Below are positions 11,301 through 21,175 of a stretch of 64,000 nucleotides of DNA, piece after piece. The DNA is from Trifolium pratense (taxonomy: Eukaryota; Streptophyta; Magnoliopsida; Fabales; Fabaceae). The position numbers were made by a program, and so were the translations under genes. The stretch is taken from contig NC_060059.1 in assembly GCF_020283565.1 (NCBI RefSeq), positions 36,448,338 through 36,512,337 on the forward strand, in the 5' to 3' direction. The notes under the pieces are model-generated. The model saw only the letters and a program-made list of their open reading frames with translations. It had not been told where the DNA came from and did no database searches. The stretch's first letter is position 1. Each line of letters opens with the position of its first letter.

Positions 11301-12819
11301 AAGCATCAAGGTTCTCCATTAACAAACCGAAATGTGACTCCCCGAAAGGCAATTGCGTGTTATCAATCATTTCATGCACACTACTAAGCGACCTCTTTCC
11401 TTTATTTACCTGAAAAACAAGCATCTTTTAAGATTCTTTTTCGTTTTCTATCTGTCAACATAAAAACAAATTGTATTCATTGTTTTTGACAAAAGGTTTG
11501 TGACTGCGACATCAAGGTTTTGATGTCTCTGCCACCATGATTAATGATTAGGTTGAACACCTTTGTTACTTCTCCGCCTTGCAATATATCCTTTTGCGGT
11601 GCTTCCAATGCTGTTGGCGAAAATGCAAACGTCTTTCCAAAATCCTTATGCAAAGTTTCTCCTTCCTCATAAATTGTTGAAAGGAAAGATAACCTCGTTG
11701 GGCTGAAAAAAACTTCTCTGCCTCCAGCTACATCACATTTTAACCCAAAATTAAAAAAAAAACACAAATAGAAACACATTCCTTCTTCTAACTGAAAATC
11801 ACATTCCAACATAAACACACACACAAAAACCCTAAGAACCATACATAGATATTGATATGTAAACTATAAATATAAATATAATTCAAAACATAACACAACT
11901 ATAAATTTATGGATATAATTGATATGCAGCGACAGTATAAATACTGTTTACACCGTCAATCAATCATAAATGTTAGATCATTAAAAATACTTGATTTTTT
12001 TTTTATGTCAAATAGCAGTGGCGAGAATTTTACGCAAGTGTGGAGAAGTGGGGAATCTACATGCCCCAACACATCACACGACTCTGCAACTACCATCTCA
12101 GTTGTACTATAGTAAACAAATATTTGACTTTTTTTTGGTATTAACTCTATGGTTCCCAGGGAAAGGGGTCCGGTAATCCAGAGTTCGGCCATGAGGTAAG
12201 TAAGTCCTGGCCAAGAATTGTTCCTACCAGGAATGGAACTCAGGTTCTCCCGAACAATTTGTGGAGCTCACTAATCACTTGAGCTCAATGTCTTGGTTAC
12301 AAATATTTGACTTTAATCTTTAAATTATTACCAAAAAAATTAGATGGTTGATCTTCGCCCCTGAATTGCTCGCACTAGAAAACACCAGATATCTCTCTGT
12401 AAGATTTGCACTACCGGAAGATATCTCCAGGTAAGATTTGCACTATCAAGAAATATTTCTTGGTAAAATTTGCACTACCAGGAGATGTCTCCCGGTAGAT
12501 GGGAGACATGGGGGGATTCTGATCAATTTAGGGGCGAAGAGCAATCATAAAATATTTATCATTATTTTGTTCAATGATTATATATGCAGGGTATAAACTA
12601 AACTGTACTGCTACAGTATCATTAATTACTACTCTAATCAAAGTGAACAAATTATTAGAATTAGTAAAACTAGAATTAAAAATAATAGTATAATATAATA
12701 ATAGAAAAGGAATAAAAGAACTAACCAGAAGATGAAGAAGAGAGGAAGAGATGAGGAGAGTGAATTGGGACAGTATAACTGAATTTTGGGTTTAGTTTAA
12801 AACCAAAACAGAGACCCAT
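8389..12819 (-). CDS. SIGC: Plastid RNA polymerase sigma factor SIGC (SIG3-type), 7 exons
   Basis: Sigma-70 subunit for the plastid-encoded RNA polymerase. Exons are 12726-12819 (Ser-rich transit peptide, [20 protein letters not shown]), about 11561-11727, 10867-11409, 10552-10782, 9501-9641, 9203-9385 and 8389-8670, totalling about 546 aa. SIG3-type blocks are [40 protein letters not shown], region 2 ([18 protein letters not shown]), region 3 ([15 protein letters not shown]) and region 4 ([20 protein letters not shown]), ending NYYLDL. The exon 2 donor is uncertain. AAG|GTGTTC at 11561 and GAA|GTAACA just before it are the donors I found in phase with exon 3; reading further reaches a TGA. 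The region 4.2 recognition helix is atypical ([10 protein letters not shown]). Confidence 0.88.
8755..9042. mobile_element. Two MITE-like elements in SIGC intron 6
   Basis: At 8889-9040 an element has ends TTGCTAACAACACATTCTTTT and AAAAAGTGTGTTATCAGCA, which are near-perfect inverted repeats. Just left of it, CGGACACCGGATACAACACC (about 8780) is mirrored by TGTTGTGTCCGGTGTACATG (about 8850). Both are non-coding and sit in the intron between sigma regions 3 and 4. Confidence 0.55.
12132..12298 (-). mobile_element. SINE family 2, complete copy with target-site duplication
   Basis: Read on the minus strand the element has an A-box-like AGCTCAAGTGATTAGTGAGC, a B-box-like GAGTTCCATTCC and a 3' tail ...GAGTTAATACC plus poly(A). 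Direct repeats ACAAATATTTGACTTT at 12116-12131 and 12299-12314 flank it. It lies in SIGC intron 1. Confidence 0.85.
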
Positions 12820-13200
12820 AATTTAATTCTTTGTTCCATGAAAGTGTTGTCTAAGTTGAGGAAAGGAAAAAATGTGTGACATAACAAAAAGTTAAGGATA
12901 TGTTGCTGTTGTCACAACCACCACCAGTTCTTCATCTCCCTTGCAATGGTTGGAAATATTTTCTACTTTTCATTTTTTTTTTCTTATCTTTTTTCAAATA
13001 AAAAATAAAAAAATAATGTTTTCTTTTTGACAATAATAAAAAAATAATGTTAAAGGCTCAATAGCTGGGCTTTTACATTTTGATTTTCTTGCTAGTAATA
13101 GCCCTCTAATTTTTTAGATACACCCGTTGAAAACAAAATGTTTAAGAGTTTATGCGGTAAATTAATAAATTAATTTTACACTAACTTAAATCCAACATTT
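12820..13200. promoter_or_regulatory. SIGC 5' flank
   Basis: This is the presumed promoter and leader of SIGC (transcribed leftward). It is AT-rich with poly(T)/poly(A) tracts; I see no confident TATA box or named operator. Confidence 0.35.
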
Positions 13201-13214
13201 TGTCATGTCATATA

Positions 13215-13424
13215 TTTTTTTTCGGATACCATTATATTGGTACAAAGTTTTCACCATCTTTAATGATGATTGAACTTCGTCGGAGAAAAGTGGGGCACAC
13301 AAAGTGGACTCTCTCCTTCAACCGAATTTTCTCCATTCGCATGAGCTAGAAATTGAAACCCTGACTATATAGGGGACCAAGACCCTTACCACTTGAACCA
13401 ATTCATTTTTAGTATGTCATGTCA
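13215..13424 (-). mobile_element. SINE family 3 with target-site duplication
   Basis: On the minus strand it starts AATTGGTTCAAGTGGTAAGG (A-box), has a degenerate B-box in CAGGGTTTCAATTTC, and ends ATAATGGTATCC plus poly(A). The flanking 14-bp repeat TGTCATGTCATATA is at 13201-13214 and 13425-13438. A relative in the opposite orientation is at about 44210-44414. Confidence 0.85.
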
Positions 13425-13694
13425 TATAACTAAAGTGGAGTGTACTTAAATGATTTGGTGGAATATATATTTATGACTTTGGAAAATTTGAGTCACCTTG
13501 TGATTGTGTTCTCAATTCACGACATTAAGACTCAAGAAACTACCGCTCAAAAGATAACTCATTGGTTTATACTTTCTAGTGAACCTCCAATTCATTAAAT
13601 GGAGTCTTGTCAATTCTATTTTTAACCCTTGACAATTCTATTTTGAATTCTTGACAAGTATGTTTAAATGGTTTATACTTTCCAGCGAACATCT

Positions 13695-14643
13695 CCTATT
13701 CATAGATCTGCGCCTGCCTTTGTACAGTTAGATACAAAATTATCCATTTTTGAAACTGGAATTAAAGTAGCCGATCTTTTAGCCCCATATCGTCGCGGCG
13801 GAAAAATAGGACTTTTCGGGGGGCTGGGGTAGGTAAAACCGTACTCATTATGGAATTGATCAATAACATTGCCAAAGCTCAGTGGCGGAGCTAGACCAAA
13901 ACGTTGGGGCGGGCCGCTACGAATATAAATCGAATATACAAAAAAAAAATTACTAAAAAAAGACATATCATATTGAGAGCGTGTCTAATATAGATCTCTC
14001 AAAAAAAGTCAATCGGTGAACCATTACCATTTTCAATAAATAAATTTAAATTTTTTTAACAAAAGATTGATCAAACATGAATTTTTATACACAAACTCTA
14101 TTTTAAATAAAAATTTTAGTACTTTTTTCTCCAAAAAAAATATACTTGAATAATTTCACAAAATAAATTACACATTCTAAAATTTCTATAAATATTAAAC
14201 AATAAAACATTAGAAGGGATGCTTCAGAAAAATAAATTAAGAAGGACATTTGAATTATTAATTTATGAGTGAGAATTCTGGATCGTCCAAATATCGGGGG
14301 TTTGAAACCCCCGCAAACTTGAAAACCTGTTAAAGAATTCTGGTGGTCCAAATTGAGGGTTCTTGAAACCCCCGCAAACTGAGAATTAACAAACTAAACA
14401 TACTATTTAGCAGGGGTTTAAAACCGCCGCTACATAGTATACCTGAAAAAAATAAATGAAAATCTTGGGGTGGGCCATGGCCCTGTCCAGCCCTTGAGGG
14501 GCTCCGCCCCTGCCAAAGCTCATGGAGGTGTATATGTATTTGGCGGAGTAGGTGAGCGTACTCGTGAGGGAAATGATCTTTATATGGAAATGAAAGAATC
14601 CGGAGTAATTAATGAAAAAAAGATTGATGAATCAAAAGTAGCT
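13695..14643 (+). pseudogene. atpB: Nuclear plastid DNA (NUPT): atpB fragment split by a hAT element
   Basis: Two blocks, 13695-13879 and 14513-14643, read as the nucleotide-binding part of the plastid ATP synthase beta subunit. The left gives [20 protein letters not shown] and [15 protein letters not shown]; the right gives [20 protein letters not shown] and [11 protein letters not shown]. They join exactly across the 8-bp target duplication of the inserted element. The Walker A region is frameshifted by one missing base (GGGGGGCTGGGGTAGG near 13818-13833). About 310 bp of atpB is present, with no promoter and no full domain, so it is a dead organellar insertion. Confidence 0.9.
13880..14512. 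mobile_element. Non-autonomous hAT transposon inside the atpB NUPT
   Basis: The element is 633 bp with terminal inverted repeats CAGTGGCGGAGC and GCTCCGCCCCTG. It is flanked by a perfect 8-bp duplication CCAAAGCT (13872-13879 and 14513-14520), diagnostic of the hAT superfamily. It has no transposase coding capacity. A repeated GGGGGTTTGAAACCCCCGC-like motif occurs internally (about 14295-14375). Confidence 0.9.
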
Positions 14644-14668
14644 CCTTTTCTGATGGTTCAACGAGTCC

Positions 14669-15108
14669 TTGTGCTACAAGGATTTTGACGATAATTTCGA
14701 TAATCTTGGTCCGTGGAAGGGTCAGATTTTTACCCATCTTATTTGCAGTCCAGATCAAGGTTAGTATCTCTGCAATACTATCCTGATTATTAATCATGAG
14801 CGTAAAGGGAATCATCCATTTTTTATAACTCTGTGCAAAGTTTCCTCCTGTGATATGAGTTACTGCTCGTTGATCATTTGTACTACCCCAAATTGGTCTA
14901 AACGCACAACTATATTTTAAGGTTGTGTCTTTACTCTTCTTGTTGATGTACTTCATATATTCACTACTTGGACTCTTGAAGATTGAATTGGGGGATGTAA
15001 TTAATGATGTACTAGTAAATCAGTTCCTGATATTCATGATATCTTGAGATATATAGAGCATGAGTCATCCAAGGGAAATACTAGTACTATATTAACAGAG
15101 TGTTGATC
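14669..15108 (-). other. Segment X, copy 1: unidentified coding-like remnant
   Basis: On the minus strand an open frame of 115 codons (14609-14956) includes [20 protein letters not shown] and [15 protein letters not shown] do not recognise the family. A second copy with the same frame lies at 19354-19727. No start context, intron or domain is clear. It forms the left end of the tandem duplication that also holds the tRNA-Asp and the permease. Confidence 0.5.
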
Positions 15109-15244
15109 CCAAACAATTGAATTTTTGTCTCAAAATGCTAAAAACGTTATCAGTATTTTGACTATTTTCTTTGATAAAATTGACTTGATTAACATTAGCT
15201 TGTGCCACAAGAATTAAATCAAGCAATTTTACAAAGCAAAAAAG

Positions 15245-15316
15245 CGCCGTTGCCGGGGATCGAACCCGGGTCACCCGCGTGACAGGCGGGAATACTTACC
15301 ACTATACTACAACGAC
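15245..15316 (-). tRNA. tRNA-Asp (GUC), copy A
   Basis: On the minus strand the 72-nt gene begins GTCGTTGTAGTATAGTGG, with an A-box in the D arm. The anticodon loop is CCTGTCACG (anticodon GTC), and the T arm is GGTTCGATCC. The 3' strand CAACGGC pairs with GTCGTTG (one wobble), followed by discriminator G. A run of six T directly after it is a Pol III terminator. It is a nuclear-type cytosolic tRNA gene and looks intact. Confidence 0.95.
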
Positions 15317-15899
15317 TTGTTGATTTTGTTTTTTAGTTGTAGTATATTATTGACCTTGTTTTTAAAATTGTTTATACTAAATAAATATGTGAATGTTTTT
15401 GTCATGTTGAAAATTGTAAATATGTGCAAAAACTTTAAATATTTTGTGAAAACAAAGATAACTTTCTTAAAGAAAGAATGCATTTACTTTCTCACTAGAT
15501 TAGTATGGTAATCCTTGGTGTTATATTTTGTTCACTATTTATAAACACTTGTGTTATTCATTATTTATGGTTTTAGTCATGATTCAAATTCAGATACTCA
15601 CGATCAATTTATCATTAAGTGAAACTCATTAATCACTTAATTAAATAAGAACTTGCTTTAAATGTCCTACATTACATATAACTTAATTTACAAGTTACAA
15701 CCATCTTTGGGATTATTACTCACTAGATTTGTATTGTACTTCTTGGTGTTGTATTTGTTCACTATCAATAAACACTTGATAATACTAGTACAATATCATT
15801 TGATTAAACTTCTAGTAATTAACTTATTTAAGACAAGAAAAAACATTGACAAACAAAAAGAAAAATAATGTTACACTAGAAAATTAACACTAAGTATCA

Positions 15900-18604
15900 T
15901 TATTGTTCTCCTTTGAAGGGTTCATATTTCTTGAGAGATTGAGCAAGTCCTTGAATTGATCCAGCGGCTGAAATTATTGAAATTACCAAACAAGCCCAAC
16001 TTAATATCTTAAGCCAAGTCCATGTGAATGACCACCTTTCCATCTTGGTTTTTTTAATATACATCTCAATAGGGAAATAAACAGTTAATGGATAAAATGA
16101 TAGTGAACCAATTAATCCCAAGAAATCATTGAAGAATGGAAATAACATGGCTATGATTGCAGTTATAATCACATATCCACTTCTCCATATTACTCTAAAG
16201 TAATTCACATTATAGCTTCCATATAATGGAATATTCATAGCATGCTCTCCATTCACAAATTTGCTATCTGGCCATTTTTGTTTGCTTTGGCCCTCAACAA
16301 AGCCAAATATGGGTTGGACAAAGACCTAGACATAGGAAATATCACACATTAGCTTACACAATTCAGGCTATTCGATTAAGATCAGATCATTTATCGTTAG
16401 GTTTCGGAAATCAGATACAAAATAGCAAGTTAAAATGAAAGTTATTTGATTTTATTTTATACAAAGCTATGTTGTTAATAAACGTTTAAATAAAATTAGT
16501 ATAAAACTCAAGTCTTGTTATTTGTTTTTTAGGTTAAATTGTATTTTTGACCCCCAACTTTCAAAAATTTACAATTTTGGCCCCCTAATTTTCATAATAA
16601 CACTTTTGGCCCCCTAACTTTTGTCCCTTTTGCAAAATGTTGGCCCCTCACTAATTTCGACTAAGTTAACACACAAATGACTCACATGTCATGTCAGCAT
16701 GTTTTGCCACATATGTTGACGTGACATGTGAATCATTATTCACATGGCATAATATTAAAATAGTGCTAATAATTATTTTACAATTGTGTCTCGATGATAT
16801 TTGAATTTCAACCGCGATGGTCATAATATTAAACTAAGACCAAGTTATTTAGTTACCTGGTAAGCACCAATTAAGTGAACAGCTATGCAAACATTAGCAA
16901 AGTCTATTAGCCAAAAGGGCTCATAGAAGCCAAATCCTGTGAGAAAATTTCCTGGTGCATCATTTCCAAATGCAGCATAACCTAAGGTTCCACATAGTAC
17001 ATAGAATAATGTTGTAGTCAAAATTCCAATTAAACTTGCTCTCTTCATAATTCTATTTTCTGGAGGGCTTGATTTCAAGGTATCCTGCAATAGTACATAG
17101 GCCTCATTAATTTATTTATTTTTATGTATAAACTAAAAATAAAAAGTTATAGTATATTTAGAGGGACTAAAAAATAATTAACCAGATATAGTACTTGCCT
17201 GGATTTCAATGAGCACATTTGAAAAAGCATAAGCAAAAGCAATGTCACCAATGGCTTGGAACATCCTCCAAACCTTTTCAGTTGCAGTTACATCTACCCC
17301 AATTTGTACCCCAGTTAAGGATGTTGTCACATGTCCCCCACCTTCAAACATTCACGAAAAAATTGTTTATATAAAATTTAATATTATAAATGCCACTTTA
17401 ATAATGTGAAAGTGAAGACCATGATGATGACATGATCTTAATCTAACTTCTCAATTAACTAGTGTCACATTGTATGCGGTCACAACCCTGTAACTACACA
17501 ATTGAACACGCATCTCGACCTTCTGATGAAAATTAGACGGTCCATATTTTAAATTTAGTATTTTATATTTAAAAAAATTAAATTAAATATAACATTTACT
17601 GTATACTTTTAATCGGACGGCTGAGATGAGTGTGACTTTGTGCATAAGCCAAAATCCAATTATAGGGTTAAGAACAAGTTGAAATGACATGCTATTATAG
17701 TTACCTGCAACTTTGGCTATGGAAAGTCCAAGGCCAATGGAAGAATAAGCAAAAGACATAACAGCTGCAACAATTGAGAGCCAAGAGAGCTCATGGAAAT
17801 TGGGTATCTGGCATAGAACAATTTGGATGCAGGCAAAAATGATCATGAAAGGGTTATTTGATACACTGCACTTCACATTATGCCCCTGCTTGTGAAAACA
17901 GTTTGATCTTTTTACAGCCCTGATTAAAATTAAAAAAAAATATAAATATAAATGTGATTAGGAAATTTATCAATACATTTTATTAATTATTTGATCAGTA
18001 CTTCTACAAAAGTTTAAATGATTGGAGATAGAAATTAGATATAAGTCCCTTTCAAATAGATATAATAGAAAAATGAAATTTGTCTCCAAGTCTAAATTTA
18101 GTGAAGGAATCAATACATATTTCTTCTTTTTTTCAATTTTGTCAATAATTCAATTTTTCTTGTTATTCATTTGCATATTAAATATATTATTTTCTCACTT
18201 TATTTTTTAAAATTCAGAAATGTTCCTTTACAAGAACCTACTATCACTAATATGCCTTTATTTTTTTAATAAGAGTACTAATATGCCATTAGTATTTTAT
18301 ATAAAAAAAAAATGCCATTAGTATATTGTTTTAGTTTTAGTTAAATATATAATATCTACAGTTATAAATAATTAATTTTTTCATCAAGAATCTTAGATAT
18401 ATTTACAGAGTATATGGTTACATATATCCTACATACTAATTTAAATAAATAAAAAAATTCTACATATATACTAATTGAAATTAAAAAAAAGTTGATGAGG
18501 AAAAACTTACACCATGCTAATTGATGCAGTTATTGTGTAACCAATGGTTACACCTACAAGATTTATATACTGAGCCAATCCACATAGCTGAAATTTCCTT
18601 CCTC
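15900..18604 (-). pseudogene. Amino acid permease (AAP family), 5'-truncated tandem copy
   Basis: Exons equivalent to 3-7 of the complete permease are present at 18511-18604, 17705-17919, 17199-17341, 16857-17084 and 15900-16325. Each has the same length as in the intact gene at 28609-32932. No stop or frameshift was seen in them. Exons 1 and 2, which encode the start, the acidic N-terminus and the first transmembrane helices (104 codons), are missing. The duplication break falls inside intron 2. Without them the product would lack the conserved TASAHIITAVIGSGVLSLAW segment and the proper N-terminus. The intron after the GDIAFAYAFSNVLIEIQ exon uses a GC donor, as in the intact copy. Confidence 0.85.
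16531..16750. repeat. Degenerate legume repeat in permease intron 6, also at 29240-29460
   Basis: The segment starts GGTTAAATTGTATTTTTGAC, followed by repeated GGCCCCCTAA(C/T)TTT phrases and an inverted GACGTG/CACATG region. The equivalent intron of the other copy has the same insertion with about 5% differences, so it predates the duplication. Confidence 0.5.
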
Positions 18605-19261
18605 CTATCAAAATAATATGACAAATTAAAGGTGAGCTAAATATTTTTATCAATTTAATCAAATACTTTTTTAAAAATATTTTTCATAATTATTAATTAT
18701 ATGTCTAAACTTTTTTATAAGCAAATAAAAATTCAAAAATTAACTAAGAAGACAATAGATAATTATTTCTTGTATTGGAAATAACTAATGAAACCAGAGT
18801 ACATGAAAAGATTTAACAACAGAGTGTCTTTAAGTCTCTACACTTTTTTATAAGACAAAGATTTCTAAATAATTTCTCATGTTTCGTTTGAGGGAAGGAA
18901 TTGAGGAAGGAAAAAAATACGGAAAAACTAAACCCCAGTCCAAGTTTAATTATTGGTTTCCGTGTGTTTTTCTTCATTCCCTAAAACCAAACACACCAAA
19001 GTTATGTATCATAAACATTAGGTGATGACTAGCCTTCCGTGTTATTTACGGTGCACAAATATTTAAAAATTGTTCAAAATTTCGACCATAACCACTTAAT
19101 ATTGCCACCTTCAAGTAGATGTTCATAATCTTTTGTATACTCACGGTTGATACATCGATGTTGATTTGACAAAAACAAATATAAATTGAGTTTTTTGACA
19201 CTCATTTGTTTTCTTTATTTTTTTGTCGAACTAACACCAAATATGTCACTTTCTAAGTTAC

Positions 19262-19353
19262 GAGAACAAGTGATACTTTGACTGAACTTCTAAGTTTTCG
19301 AGAACAAGTGATACTTTGACTGAACTTCTAAGTTTTCGAGAACAAGTACTACT
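19262..19353. repeat. 38-bp tandem repeat at duplication junction
   Basis: A 38-bp unit beginning GAGAACAAGTGATACTTTG starts at 19262, 19300 and 19338 (third copy partial). The right-hand duplicate has two degenerate copies near 31831-31895. The third unit here breaks off exactly where segment X copy 2 begins, marking the duplication junction. Confidence 0.75.
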
Positions 19354-19727
19354 TTGTGCTACAAGGTTTTTGACAATAATTTCGATAATTCTGGTCCGTC
19401 GAAGGGTCAGATTTTTACCCATCTTGTTTGCAGTCCGGATCAAGATTAGTATCTCTGCGATACTATGCTGATTATTAATCATGAGCGTAAAGGGAATAAT
19501 ACATTTTTTATAACTCTGCGCAAAGTTTCCTCCTGTGATATGAGTTACTACTCCTTGATCATTTATACTACCCCAAACTGGTCTAAACGCACAACTATAT
19601 TTTAAGATTGTGTCTTCACTCTTCTTGTTGATGTACTTCATATATTCACTACTATTCATCATATCTTGAGACATATAGAGCATGAGTCATCCAAGGGAAA
19701 TACTAGTACTATATTAACAGAGTGTTG
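19354..19727 (-). other. Segment X, copy 2
   Basis: Second copy of the unidentified coding-like segment, with an open frame of 141 codons on the minus strand (19258-19683) including [14 protein letters not shown] and [11 protein letters not shown]. About 15 of 97 aligned residues differ from copy 1, and many of the nucleotide changes are replacements. That argues against protein-level constraint since duplication. It lacks about 70 bp present on the right side of copy 1. It ends at the 5-bp target site of the LTR retrotransposon. Confidence 0.5.
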
Positions 19728-20507
19728 ATCCCTGTAACGACCCAAATTTATTATTCACTATTTAAGTGTTTAATTATTTGGTGATGTGGTTTTTAAGTAA
19801 GATAATAACTTTATGTTATTTATCGAGAGTTTTAGTTAACGCGCGAGTTAGTGAGAGTTAACGCGAGTTGGGCCAAGCTATTGGGCTTGAGGCCCAATGG
19901 GCCTTGCTTCATGGTGGGGGGCGCCCATATGGCCAAGGATGGGAGAGAAATATCATTATTTTCTCTTTTGTTCATGAAGTAAAGAGAAGGAAGAGAAGAG
20001 GAGAGCTAGGGCAAGAGCTTGGAGGAGAGATTCGAGGAGCAATCTTCGTGAGTTCGTCGATCTAAGGTAAGAGAGTAGATTTCATATTCGTGGGTGACTC
20101 GAGGAAGGGGAGAATGTCGATTTCTCCTCACCCGAACTTCCTCCACCCCATTTTCGTTTTGGTTTGGGAGAGTTAATCTTCGAGAAAATGAAACCCAATG
20201 TTAATAACATGTTCAATATACTTCTACCATGTAGTGTGAGCGAAATCATGGGTTAAATAATGAGAATTTGTATGTTTTGAGTGATTATATGTGTTCTTGA
20301 GCTTTTAGACTCATAAATGTTAAATCCTTGCTTTTTCGATGATAACGATGTAGATCGGGAAAACTAGCCGTCCTTTTATACTTAAACATGTTTGTTGCAC
20401 TTGTATGTGAACTCATTTGGGATTTATAACATGAAAATGGGATTTTTGGGTGATTTTGAGTGGAAAATCGTATTATGGAACTCAAGAACAGATGTTCTTC
20501 TGGTGTG

Positions 20508-20697
20508 GTTCGCTACCTGTTCGCTACAGCGAATGTGTTCGCCAGATGCTCGCTACAGCGAACGTGTTCGCCACCTGTTCGCTACCTGCTCGCTAATTGG
20601 ATTTTGGCTCTGTGTCTGTTCGCTACCTGTTCGCTACAGCGAACGTGTTCGCTACGTGTTCGCTACGTGTTCGCTACGTGTTCGCTTAGCGAACAGC
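20508..20697 (+). repeat. Phased TTCGCTAC / AGCGAA array in the 5' LTR
   Basis: Thirteen TCGC cores start at 20510, 20521, 20539, 20550, 20568, 20579, 20590, 20620, 20631, 20649, 20660, 20671 and 20682. Spacing is 11 bp, or 18 bp when the complementary AGCGAA intervenes, with one 30-bp gap. The TTCGCTACAGCGAA units are self-complementary. An equivalent array is in the 3' LTR at 26297-26486, differing at one base. Confidence 0.9.
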
Positions 20698-20892
20698 ACT
20701 GTGACAGCAACTTTTTGATAGTTGTTTTAAGTGCAATTAGGCACTTGTAACATGGATTTAAGGTATCCTAACATGCAATTAGGTGTTTATAACCATGATT
20801 AATTGTATTGTGATGATAGTTGTTGATTATGTGTGTGGAATATAATTGTTGTTGATTGTGTTGATGATGTTTGTTAAAATGTCAAAGAAGTA

Positions 20893-21175
20893 TATTAAGG
20901 TGTTAATTAACTTAATAAAGAAGTATATCGAATTATGTTATTCGATAAAGAAGGATATTAAGGTATAGTGTTATCTTAATAAAGAAGTAATGTTGGATAG
21001 TGTTCCACATTAGTAAATGAAGAGCTTAATGCTAATTAAAATGATTGTGAGTGAATTCATGAAAAACATATACATGCATTCATGAATATATGTGATATTG
21101 GATATTCCAATAAAGAAGGATATCGGATTATATTTATCCGATAAAGAAGGATATTAGAGGTGAGATACTCTAATA
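20893..21175 (+). repeat. String of inverted repeats joined by AAGAAG linkers (5' LTR)
   Basis: Seven inverted repeats (left arm/right arm): 20893-20917 TATTAAG/CTTAATA; 20926-20947 TATCGAAT/ATTCGATA; 20956-20981 TATTAAG/CTTAATA, extendable with a G-U pair; 20988-21012 TAATGTTGG/CCACATTA with one bulge; 21096-21112 TATTGG/CCAATA; 21121-21143 TATCGGAT/ATCCGATA; 21152-21175 TATTAGAG/CTCTAATA. AAGAAG followed by GA or TA comes after most of them. Arm sequences differ between units but stay complementary within each. Confidence 0.9.

Noticed and set aside
11477..11842. Continuous 121-codon frame as a single SIGC exon
   Set aside because: Its left part before 11727 is intron sequence. The acceptor at 11728-11729 joins in phase with the transit-peptide exon, and the frame runs into a TGA on the right.
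15317..15868. Hydrophobic 64-68-codon ORFs beside both tRNA-Asp genes
   Set aside because: AT-rich non-coding DNA yields such Leu/Phe/Ile-rich frames readily. They are duplicated only because the whole unit is.
20392..20750. Overlapping 96-108-codon ORFs in both LTRs
   Set aside because: They are translations of the 11-bp TCGC array (repeating CSLPVRYSER-type peptides) in two frames. Low complexity and overlap argue against a protein.
20893..21175. CRISPR-like reading of the regularly spaced AAGAAG words
   Set aside because: The genome is a plant; the constant part is only 8 bp and the variable parts are self-complementary, unlike spacers.
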